NCBI RefSeq assembly: GCF_011758805.1 | Contig: NZ_JAANOW010000001.1 | Location: 1,426,001-1,490,000 of the forward strand | DNA: 64,000 nucleotides | Direction: 5' to 3' | Origin: Mycolicibacterium fluoranthenivorans | GTDB lineage: Bacteria; Actinomycetota; Actinomycetes; Mycobacteriales; Mycobacteriaceae | Shown: piece by piece, positions 27,037 to 35,035 of the stretch | How positions within the stretch are numbered: the first letter of the stretch is position 1 | Layout: each line of letters opens with the position of its first letter | Notes under the pieces: generated by a model | What the model saw: only the letters and a program-made list of their open reading frames with translations | The model's database searches: none | What the model was told of the DNA's origin: nothing | Position numbers and translations under genes: made by a program

Positions 27037-27388
27037 GGGTGGTCAGCCGGAGCCGCCGGTGATCGTCGTGATGAGCTGCGGCGCCGACGCTGTCGTGAAC
27101 GAGGTGCTCGCGGGCATCGAGGAGGAGGGTGTGCCCGCCATCGTCGAACACCGTCGTGACGACCAGGACGCGCACGCGCTGGCCCGGCTGGCCGCGCAGG
27201 TGTCCACGTTGGAGGTGGGTGTCGGGGTCGACGCGCTCGGCCGGATCAGCGTGGCACACCAGAAGGTGACCGGGGCGACGCCCGGGCTGTTCAGCGGTGC
27301 CGCCGCACCCGCCGAGGTGGCCCGTGCGTTGGGCCACAACGCAGCCCGCATCGTGGTCGGCGTACCCCTGCGTGCGGTGGCCCCGTGA
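27029..27388 (+). CDS. pduH: Diol dehydratase reactivase, small (beta) subunit (DdrB/PduH)
   Basis: A 119-residue protein resembling DdrB/PduH: PPVIVVMSCGADAVVNEVLAGIEEEGVPAIV at the N-terminus and ALGHNAARIVVGVPLRAV at the end. It pairs with the large reactivase subunit to release inactive cobalamin. ATG 27029 overlaps the end of the large-subunit gene by 8 bp, giving coupled translation. Confidence 0.92.
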   Translation: MLKGGQPEPPVIVVMSCGADAVVNEVLAGIEEEGVPAIVEHRRDDQDAHALARLAAQVSTLEVGVGVDALGRISVAHQKVTGATPGLFSGAAAPAEVARALGHNAARIVVGVPLRAVAP

Positions 27389-27828
27389 CCCTCGGCGAAG
27401 ACGGCTTGATCCACGCCGACGCCATCCGAGTGCTCAATGAGCTGAACGAGACGACGAAGGCGCAGCAGGCGTTTCTCAAGAGCTGCGGCGACGCCGCCTG
27501 GATCGGCGACGACGAGCGCCGGGCCATCCGGTGGTTGCTGACCGCACTCGTCGAGCACCGCCGCCGGCTGCGCACCGCCGCCCGGATGTGGCGCGCCATG
27601 GGCCACGACGAACCGGCCGGCCGCGCCCTGGTCGCGGTCACCGTGGAACTGCTCGATGAGAACCGTTCTTTCACCCCGTTCGTCGCGCAGTGGCGCGAAG
27701 CCGTGGTGGGACGGGTATCGCTGGAGCGGAATGACTTCTGGCGCAGCATGATCGAGCTGGCCCAATCGAATCTGACCGAAGCACGCGACGGCGCTACGCT
27801 CTGCCTTGCCGGCCGTCGTCGGGCGTGA
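27385..27828 (+). CDS. Uncharacterised helical protein in the diol dehydratase operon
   Basis: A 147-residue soluble protein I do not recognise. GTG 27385 overlaps the preceding stop (GTGA), and its own stop lies just before the propionyl-CoA synthetase start, so it is firmly inside the operon. The sequence looks all-helical, with several Trp (AAWIGDD, IRWLLTALVEHRRR, ARMWRAMG, VAQWREAV) and an Arg-rich end. No signal peptide, transmembrane helix or metal motif is apparent. A role in dehydratase assembly, reactivation or corrinoid handling is inferred from position only. Confidence 0.75.
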   Translation: MTLGEDGLIHADAIRVLNELNETTKAQQAFLKSCGDAAWIGDDERRAIRWLLTALVEHRRRLRTAARMWRAMGHDEPAGRALVAVTVELLDENRSFTPFVAQWREAVVGRVSLERNDFWRSMIELAQSNLTEARDGATLCLAGRRRA

Positions 27829-27860
27829 GACCCAGAGAAACAGTGGAGGTATGCCCCGTC

Positions 27861-29744
27861 ATGGGCGATTACAGGGAGCTCTACCAAGCCAGCATCAAGG
27901 ACCCCGCAGGGTTCTGGGCGCAGGCCGCCGACGCGGTGACGTGGACCCGCCGGCCCGAAAGGGTGCTCGACGACACCAATCCGCCGTTCTATCGGTGGTT
28001 TCCGGACGGTGAGCTGAACACGTGTGTCAACGCCCTGGACCGCCATGTCGCCGACGGGCGTGCCGAGCAGCCGGCGCTGATCTACGACTCACCGGTCTCG
28101 GGCAGCGCCCGCACGTTCAGCTACCGCGAGCTGCTCGACGAGGTGGCGCGCTTCGCCGGTGTGCTCAGCGGCCTCGGCGTGAGCAAGGGCGACCGGGTGG
28201 TCGTCTACATGCCGATGATCCCGGAAGCGGTCATCGCCATGCTGGCCTGCGCCCGTATCGGGGCGGTGCACTCCGTGGTGTTCGGCGGGTTCGCCGCGCA
28301 CGAACTGGCGGCGCGCATCGACGATGCCCGTCCCGTGGTGATTGTCTCCGCATCGTGCGGAATCGAACCGTCGCGCACCGTCGCCTACAAACCGATGCTG
28401 GATGCCGCGCTGGCGGCGTCGGTGCATCCGCCCGCGCACTGCGTCATCGTGCAGCGCGAGCAGTCACCCTGTGAGCTGGTGGCCGGCCGCGACGTGGACT
28501 GGCACGAGGCGATGTTCACCGCCACACCGCACGATGCGGTGCCGGTCGCGGCGACCGATCCGCTCTACGTGCTCTATACCTCGGGCACCACCGGAAAGCC
28601 CAAGGGCGTGGTCCGCGACAACGGCGGCCATGCAGTCGCCCTGATGTGGAGCATGCGCCACATCTACGACATGGCGCCCGGCGAAGTGTTCTGGGCGGCC
28701 TCCGACGTCGGCTGGGTCGTCGGGCACTCCTACATCGTGTACGCGCCGCTGCTGCTGGGGGCCACCACGGTGCTCTACGAGGGCAAGCCGGTGGGTACCC
28801 CCGACCCCGGTGCGTTCTGGCGGGTGATCGACGAGCACCGGGTGAAGGTGTTGTTCACCGCGCCGACGGCGATCCGGGCCATCCGCAAGGAAGATCCCGA
28901 CGGCGCCCATCTGACCCGGTACGACCTCTCATCGCTGAAGCATCTGTTCCTGGCCGGTGAACGGCTGGACCCCGACACCTATCACTGGGCGGTGCGCAAG
29001 CTCGGCATTCCGGTGGTGGACCACTGGTGGCAGACCGAGACCGGATGGGCCATCGCCGCCAACCCGGTCGGGGTCGAGACGTTGGCGTTCAAAGCCGGGT
29101 CGCCGACCGTGCCGATGCCCGGTTACGACGTACATATCCTCACCGCGGACGGGGTGCCGTGCGGCCCGGGCGAGGAGGGCGCCGTGTGCATCCGCACGCC
29201 GCTGCCGCCGGGAACCCTGCCCACCCTGTGGGGTGACGACGCCCGCTACGAGGCCTCCTACCTGTGTGAGCATCCCGGTTACTACCTCACCGGCGACGGC
29301 GGTTACCTCGACGAGGACGGCTACCTGTTCGTCATGGGCCGGATCGACGATGTGATCAACGTGGCCGGGCACCGGTTCTCCACGGGCGCGATCGAGGCTG
29401 TCCTGGCCGCCCATCCGTCGGTGGCCGAATGCGCTGTCATCGGGGTTGCCGACGAGATCAAGGGCCAGGTACCGCGCGGGCTGGTGGTGCTCAAGGCCAA
29501 CGCCGCGGCGGGAGTGTCGACCGGCGACCTGGTGGCGGAGCTGATCGCGTCGGTCCGCAACGAGATCGGCGCGGTCGCCAGCTTCAAACTGGTCGACATC
29601 GTGCCCGCACTGCCGAAGACGAGGTCGGGCAAGATCCTGCGCAAGGCGATGCGCGGTATCGCGCACGGCAAGGACGAGCCGCTGCCCTCGACCATCGAGG
29701 ATCCGTCGGTACTGCACGCGCTGCGCCCGATTCTGGCGCCCTGA
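27861..29744 (+). CDS. prpE: Propionyl-CoA synthetase (PrpE-type acyl-CoA ligase)
   Basis: The about 627-residue AMP-forming ligase resembles PrpE: P-loop YTSGTTGKPKGVV, DHWWQTETGW, and C-terminal PKTRSGKILRKAM with the regulatory catalytic Lys at about residue 591, the usual site of lysine acetylation. It activates propionate (or 3-hydroxypropionate) made by diol dehydratase and aldehyde dehydrogenase to the CoA ester for the methylcitrate or methylmalonyl route. ATG 27861 gives the PrpE-like N-terminus MGDYRELYQASIKDP; GTG 27825, overlapping the previous stop, would add 12 residues. It is the last gene of the operon. Confidence 0.9.
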   Translation: MGDYRELYQASIKDPAGFWAQAADAVTWTRRPERVLDDTNPPFYRWFPDGELNTCVNALDRHVADGRAEQPALIYDSPVSGSARTFSYRELLDEVARFAGVLSGLGVSKGDRVVVYMPMIPEAVIAMLACARIGAVHSVVFGGFAAHELAARIDDARPVVIVSASCGIEPSRTVAYKPMLDAALAASVHPPAHCVIVQREQSPCELVAGRDVDWHEAMFTATPHDAVPVAATDPLYVLYTSGTTGKPKGVVRDNGGHAVALMWSMRHIYDMAPGEVFWAASDVGWVVGHSYIVYAPLLLGATTVLYEGKPVGTPDPGAFWRVIDEHRVKVLFTAPTAIRAIRKEDPDGAHLTRYDLSSLKHLFLAGERLDPDTYHWAVRKLGIPVVDHWWQTETGWAIAANPVGVETLAFKAGSPTVPMPGYDVHILTADGVPCGPGEEGAVCIRTPLPPGTLPTLWGDDARYEASYLCEHPGYYLTGDGGYLDEDGYLFVMGRIDDVINVAGHRFSTGAIEAVLAAHPSVAECAVIGVADEIKGQVPRGLVVLKANAAAGVSTGDLVAELIASVRNEIGAVASFKLVDIVPALPKTRSGKILRKAMRGIAHGKDEPLPSTIEDPSVLHALRPILAP

Positions 29745-29781
29745 GCCGGCCCTTTCCGCGCACACGCTCACGTTGGGCGTT

Positions 29782-29811
29782 TTGACCTGCGGTGACAGCT
29801 CCCGGTAAGCT
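29782..29811 (+). promoter_or_regulatory. SigA-type promoter of rplM-rpsI
   Basis: TTGACC (29782-29787), an 18-bp spacer and TAAGCT (29806-29811) form a near-consensus housekeeping promoter. The predicted leader before rplM is about 114 nt and contains a small hairpin CCCC-GCAA-GGGG near 29831-29842, leaving room for autogenous control; no specific leader class was recognised. Confidence 0.65.
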
Positions 29812-29931
29812 GCTCCGTTGGTGTGCGCCGCCCCCGCAAGGGGAGGTGGTTCCCAGGTCAACGTCGGTCGCTGGGATACCGACGGGCGTGCACCGGACCG
29901 GCAACCAGCCCGAGAAGAGAAGGTGGCAACT

Positions 29932-30371
29932 GTGCCTACTTACACGCCGAAGGCGGGTGACACCACGCGTCAGTGGCATGTCATCGACGCCCAAGACGTG
30001 GTGCTCGGCCGGCTCGCCGTGGAAGCAGCCAAGCTGCTCCGTGGCAAGCACAAGCCGACATTCACGCCCAATGTCGATGGTGGCGATTTCGTCATCATCA
30101 TCAACGCCGAGAAGGTCGCCGTCAGCGGCGACAAGCTCAACAACAAGTTCGCTTACCGCCACTCGGGTTACCCCGGCGGCCTGCGTAAGCGCACCATCGG
30201 CGAGCTGCTGGAGAAGCACCCGACCCGCGTCGTCGAGAACGCGATCGTCGGCATGCTCCCGCACAACAAGCTCAGCCGTCAGATTCAGAAGAAGCTGAAG
30301 GTGTACGCCGGCCCGGATCATCCGCATGCCGCGCAGCAGCCGGTTCCGTTCGAGATCAAGCAGGTGGCCCA

Positions 30372-30375
<4 letters not shown>
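29932..30375 (+). CDS. rplM: 50S ribosomal protein L13
   Basis: The 147-residue product is nearly colinear with M. tuberculosis L13 ([47 protein letters not shown]). It is an early-assembling 23S rRNA-binding protein. The GTG at 29932 gives the family N-terminus; GTG 29923 lies three codons upstream. It overlaps rpsI by 4 bp in the universal rplM-rpsI pair. Confidence 0.98.
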
Positions 30376-30902
<527 letters not shown>

Positions 30903-30917
30903 TCGTTTCTGCTCGTG

Positions 30918-30949
30918 GGCGGGCGTGTCGCACTATGGACACGCCCGCC
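30918..30949 (+). terminator. Hairpin terminator after rpsI
   Basis: GGCGGGCGTGTC (30918-30929) pairs perfectly with GACACGCCCGCC (30938-30949) around an 8-nt loop, 16 bp after the rpsI stop. Confidence 0.75.
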
Positions 30950-31003
30950 TTCGGCATTTCATGGAGAGTGTGCGGGGCCGCACCGGAGGAGGACCAAACG
31001 AAG

Positions 31004-32338
31004 ATGCGTCGACTTTTCGGCACCGACGGTGTGCGTGGCGTCGCCAATCGTGAGCTGACCGCGGAGCTGGCCCTCGCGCTGGGTTCGGCGACGGCGCGGC
31101 TCGGCAACGTCACCGGTACCCGACGCCGGGTCGCGGTGGTGGGACGGGATCCGCGGGCCAGCGGGGAGATGCTGGAAGCCGCCGTCATCGCCGGCTTGAC
31201 CGCCGAGGGCGTCGACGCCCTGCGGGTCGGAGTCCTACCGACCCCCGCCGTCGCGTATCTCACCAACGCCTACGACGCCGACTTCGGCGTGATGATCTCG
31301 GCCTCCCACAACGCGATGCCCGACAACGGCATCAAGATCTTCGGCCCCGGTGGGCACAAGCTCGACGACGCCACCGAGGACCGCATCGAGGAACTGGTCA
31401 ACGCCGGGCCCGGCAGTCGTCCGCTGGGCGCCGGGATCGGACGGGTGATCGACGCCGGTGACGCCTTGCAGCGCTATCTGGCGCATGTGCACCAGGCCGT
31501 CACCACCCCGCTCGACGGCCTGACCGTCGTCGTCGACTGCGCCAACGGTGCGGCGTTCGAGGCTGCCCCCCGGGCATATCGCGCCGCGGGTGCCAACGTG
31601 ATCGCCCTGCACGCCGAGCCCAACGGCCTCAACATCAACGACCAGTGTGGGTCCACCCATATGCAGACGTTGCAGCAGGCGGTGCTCACCCACCGCGCCG
31701 ATCTGGGCCTGGCCCACGACGGTGACGCGGACCGCTGTCTGGCCGTCGACGCCCACGGTCAGATCATCGACGGCGACGCCATCATGGTGCTGCTCGCACT
31801 GGCCATGCGCGACGCCGGCGAGCTGGCCTCCCACACGCTGGTCACCACCGTGATGAGCAACCTGGGTTTGCACCTGGCGATGCGCGCCGCCGGTATCGAG
31901 GTGCGGACCACCGCAGTCGGCGACCGCTACGTGCTCGAGGAACTGCGCGACGGTGAGTTCTCCCTGGGCGGTGAGCAGTCCGGGCATATCGTGCTGCCGG
32001 CGTTCGGTACCACCGGCGACGGAATCGTCACCGGCCTGCGGCTGATGTCGCGGATGGCGCAAACCCGGAGTTCGCTGGCCGAGCTGTGTCAGCCCATGCA
32101 GACGTTGCCCCAGGTGCTCATCAACGTGCAGGTGACCGACAAGGCCACGGTGGCCCAGGCCCCCTCGGTCCAGACCGCGGTGGCCCAGGCCGAGGCCGAA
32201 CTCGGAGACAGCGGGCGAATCCTGTTGCGCCCCTCCGGGACCGAGCAGGTGGTTCGTGTGATGGTGGAGGCCGCGGACGAGGACACCGCCCGCCAACTGG
32301 CGGTCCGGGTGGCCGAATCGGTGAGCGGCCACAAATAG
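31004..32338 (+). CDS. glmM: Phosphoglucosamine mutase
   Basis: The 444-residue enzyme converts glucosamine 6-phosphate to glucosamine 1-phosphate for UDP-GlcNAc and cell-wall synthesis. Landmarks are [13 protein letters not shown] at the N-terminus, the phospho-serine loop [19 protein letters not shown] (Ser about 104), the metal-binding DGDADR, and the C-terminal phosphate loop [18 protein letters not shown] 31004 gives the family start. It follows rpsI as in M. tuberculosis (Rv3442c-Rv3441c). Confidence 0.97.
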   Translation: MRRLFGTDGVRGVANRELTAELALALGSATARLGNVTGTRRRVAVVGRDPRASGEMLEAAVIAGLTAEGVDALRVGVLPTPAVAYLTNAYDADFGVMISASHNAMPDNGIKIFGPGGHKLDDATEDRIEELVNAGPGSRPLGAGIGRVIDAGDALQRYLAHVHQAVTTPLDGLTVVVDCANGAAFEAAPRAYRAAGANVIALHAEPNGLNINDQCGSTHMQTLQQAVLTHRADLGLAHDGDADRCLAVDAHGQIIDGDAIMVLLALAMRDAGELASHTLVTTVMSNLGLHLAMRAAGIEVRTTAVGDRYVLEELRDGEFSLGGEQSGHIVLPAFGTTGDGIVTGLRLMSRMAQTRSSLAELCQPMQTLPQVLINVQVTDKATVAQAPSVQTAVAQAEAELGDSGRILLRPSGTEQVVRVMVEAADEDTARQLAVRVAESVSGHK

Positions 32339-32390
32339 TTTCTCTGCTCCGCAGGGAACCGATCGGGTGCCCGCCGCGTCCTAACCAAGC

Positions 32391-32696
32391 ATGGGACACC
32401 TCACTGCCACCCGCGTCGACACCGGCTCCGTCCTGGATGCCGCGCACCGCTATGACACCGCCGCCGAATTGCTCGATACCGTGCTGCACACGCAGCTGAC
32501 TCGGCTGAACTTCGACGGGACGCGAGCCGGACGGTCCTACACCGACTCCGGTGACGCCGTCCGCGACGCCGTGCAGCGGACCTGCGCGAGATTGGCTGAC
32601 TGGTCCCGCTCCGCGCGTGAGATCGCCACGCTGCTCAGGGCTTCGGTCCAGAGCTACGCCGACGCCGACGGGCGTGCGGCCCACCGGCTCGGATGA
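32391..32696 (+). CDS. Small helical protein, Rv3440c-like (type VII partner-like)
   Basis: A 101-residue helical protein placed immediately after glmM, as Rv3440c is in M. tuberculosis. It begins HLTATRVDTGSVLDAAHRYDTAAELL and resembles small type VII secretion-target proteins (DUF2580/ESX-associated size and helical pattern), though no W-x-G turn is present. Its stop overlaps the next start (ATGA). It probably pairs with the following protein; function is unknown. Confidence 0.75.
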   Translation: MGHLTATRVDTGSVLDAAHRYDTAAELLDTVLHTQLTRLNFDGTRAGRSYTDSGDAVRDAVQRTCARLADWSRSAREIATLLRASVQSYADADGRAAHRLG

Positions 32697-33907
32697 CCGG
32701 CTACGACGTCGACGGCGCCCTGGCCCGGGGCGGGCCCGCTGTCGAGGTGCTCTCCGACTACGTCGCGGCCTGCCGCGCACTCGGCTGCACCGTCACCGAT
32801 CCGGCCCAGCTGCACGATGCGTACACCGCCGAGGACGGTATGGACCTGGGGGCACTGGATGCCGATTGCGCGGAGATCGCTGCGGCGCTGGGCACCGTTG
32901 AGGAGGCGGCCCGGCTGCAGGAGTCGGCGCGGGCGGCGCTGGCCGCCGCCTGGCAGGGGCCGGGCGCGGATATCGCCGCACAGGTCATCGCGGCGCATGC
33001 GCAGTCCTCGGAGCAGACGGTGAGCGCCCTGCGCCGGGTGGCCGATACGCTCACCGAATTGCGGGATGATCTCTGGCACTTGGTGACCGGTAAGGTCGCC
33101 GCCGTCCAGGACATCGAAGACCGTGCCGAACGCGCCCAGTGGTGGCCGGCGGCGCGGGCCGTCACCACGGGTGCCGGGGCCCAGGACGGTGCCAGCGAGA
33201 TCGTCGACGGCAAGGTCAATCCGTTCGTGACCGTCGCGATCGGCTCTGACTGGGCTGAGGTGATGGAGTCGACGAAGCGATCGGTGCGGGACGCGTACGA
33301 CACGGCCGCGGCCGGTCTTTCGGCCGATCAACCGGTAGGGTTCGGCTCCTTGGGATCTGCTGGCGGGGTGACACCCGCGGCGGCCGCGCCTCCGGTGGAC
33401 GCGTTGGCACCCTCACCGGCGTCGGCACCGGTACCGGCACCGGCGGGCGATCCGTTCTCCGGCGGGCTGCCGTTGGGCGGGCTGGGTTCTGGAATGTCTT
33501 CGGTGGGAGGAGGTTTCGCGGGCACGGGGCAGCAGCTCGCCGATCTCCTCGGGGGACTGTTCGGCACGGGCGCGGACTCCATACCTGATGAACCGCTGGA
33601 TATCGGCGAGCGGGACACCGATGGGCCGGAGCCGGAGCCGGACGATGATCGTGAGGAGGACGAGGACGACCCGGAGGACGGCGCAGACGAGGAGAACGAG
33701 GGTGAGGGGGAGGACGAGCCCACTCCGGTGACCGCCGAGAAGACGGAAGTCCTTGGACCGGAACCCGATCCGCCCGCTGCCACGCCCGTACCCCAGCCGG
33801 TGCCGGCGGCACCGGTGGCCGCACCGATGGCAGCTGAACCCCCTCCGGAGCCGCCGCGCACCCCGTGCGAGATCGCGGCTGACGAGTTGCCGCAGGCGGG
33901 GGAGTGA
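32693..33907 (+). CDS. Rv3439c-like protein: WXG100-like N-terminus with Pro/Ala-rich acidic tail
   Basis: A 404-residue protein with a helical N-terminal half containing W87-Q-G89 (LAAAWQGPGADIAAQVI), the type of turn found in WXG100 and related ESX substrates. Residues about 215-290 are Ala/Pro/Gly-rich and about 300-350 are strongly acidic (runs of E, D and P). It corresponds in place and composition to M. tuberculosis Rv3439c. Secretion by ESX-4 is a reasonable guess, as it lies beside the ancestral ESX-4 neighbourhood, but is unproven. This is the last gene of the conserved block; an accessory region begins after it. Confidence 0.78.
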   Translation: MTGYDVDGALARGGPAVEVLSDYVAACRALGCTVTDPAQLHDAYTAEDGMDLGALDADCAEIAAALGTVEEAARLQESARAALAAAWQGPGADIAAQVIAAHAQSSEQTVSALRRVADTLTELRDDLWHLVTGKVAAVQDIEDRAERAQWWPAARAVTTGAGAQDGASEIVDGKVNPFVTVAIGSDWAEVMESTKRSVRDAYDTAAAGLSADQPVGFGSLGSAGGVTPAAAAPPVDALAPSPASAPVPAPAGDPFSGGLPLGGLGSGMSSVGGGFAGTGQQLADLLGGLFGTGADSIPDEPLDIGERDTDGPEPEPDDDREEDEDDPEDGADEENEGEGEDEPTPVTAEKTEVLGPEPDPPAATPVPQPVPAAPVAAPMAAEPPPEPPRTPCEIAADELPQAGE

Positions 33908-33949
33908 GCGCCGACAGGGCGTTGCCCCACGCTCTTATAGGAGCCGTCA

Positions 33950-33991
33950 TGTCTCTTCGACGGTCGCCCCACGTATCGTTCTGCGCCTAGT
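33950..33991 (+). CDS. Possible short leader peptide
   Basis: ATG 33950 lies 6 nt after AGGAG and opens a 13-residue frame MSLRRSPHVSFCA ending in TAG at 33991. The basic, His-Val, Cys-terminal pattern loosely recalls actinobacterial putative leader peptides, yet the downstream gene (TetR at 34181) is not a sulfur gene. It may be a chance ORF in a 273-bp intergenic region that otherwise shows nothing clear. Confidence 0.25.
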
Positions 33992-34180
33992 ATTCTACAT
34001 TCGATAGATAAAAGGGTCGGCGGCACGCTCGCCTCCGGTGAAACGAGGGTGGCTTGTGGTCTGCGAATTCTGGGCCGTCGAGAGCGGCTGGAAGCTCACG
34101 AAGGGGTGGTGGGTTGCCGGCCACCCGGGCCGAGTGGCGCTGGGGGCCGACGCCTGCGCCACTGCGGGGTGAGCGTTTAA

Positions 34181-34825
34181 GTGCCACGCCCCGGTAAACC
34201 TCTGATCAGTCGTTCGGCGGCGGTGCAGGCGGCAATCGACATCATCGGCGCCGACGGACTTCAGTCGTTCACCATGCCGAGACTGGCCGCAGAGATGGGG
34301 GTGAAGGTCCCCTCGCTCTACCACCATTTCCGTGACAGGGCCGATATCCTGCTGGCCGTGGTGCAGTACGTCGCCGGTGCTGCGGTGGTGGCATCAGGTA
34401 GCGTCCCCGGTCCGGACTGGCCCGAGCATTTCGTGGCCTTGGCCACCAGCTTCCGGCGGTCCTTCGTCTGCCACAAGAACACCGCCCCCCTGCTGCTGCA
34501 CTACCGGCCACGAGATCTGCTTCCGGGCGGATACGAAGCCGCGGCACAGTTCCTGCATCGATCGGGGGTGCCAGTGGCATTCCACATTCGGATTCTCGAT
34601 GGAATGGAGACCTTGCTGATCGGCACGGCAATCTGCGAGATCATGAACCCGTTCTTCGACGGCGGCACGATCTTTCGCAATGTCGACCTCAATACTCAGT
34701 CCGCTCTGGCCGTGGCGGTCGACGCATCGGGGCTGAGCGCCGAGGGGTTGCTCGAGGTGAAGGTGCGAGCCTTTCTGACGGGCGTGACGGCGGACAGTCA
34801 TAAACCTAATGTCATGAGATATTGA
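34181..34825 (+). CDS. TetR-family transcriptional regulator
   Basis: A 214-residue repressor-type protein with an N-terminal helix-turn-helix (AAIDIIGADGLQSFTMPRLAAEMGVKVPSLYHHFRDRADIL) and a helical ligand-binding domain with a TetR C-terminal feel. GTG 34181 is the start. It is followed on the same strand by the tandem CoA transferase, aldehyde dehydrogenase and MaoC genes, which it probably controls, with 210 bp before that operon. The ligand is probably an acyl-CoA or aldehyde intermediate; this is inference. Confidence 0.88.
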   Translation: MPRPGKPLISRSAAVQAAIDIIGADGLQSFTMPRLAAEMGVKVPSLYHHFRDRADILLAVVQYVAGAAVVASGSVPGPDWPEHFVALATSFRRSFVCHKNTAPLLLHYRPRDLLPGGYEAAAQFLHRSGVPVAFHIRILDGMETLLIGTAICEIMNPFFDGGTIFRNVDLNTQSALAVAVDASGLSAEGLLEVKVRAFLTGVTADSHKPNVMRY

Positions 34826-35035
34826 CGAGGGTGCGCCGGCGTGCATAATCTGGATGCTGAGGCCGGTTCGGTGCACGTGTCCTCGGCGTGACCATCTTCT
34901 CGTCAGGCCGAGATACGTTGTCGGCAAACGTCACTTGATGTCGGTTCCGGCGCGTCCATGACCGCTCGGATTCGGTTCGCTTGCTGGATGGGCTTGGGCG
35001 AGGCCCGCTCACCGTGAGATGACGAAGGAGACGAA

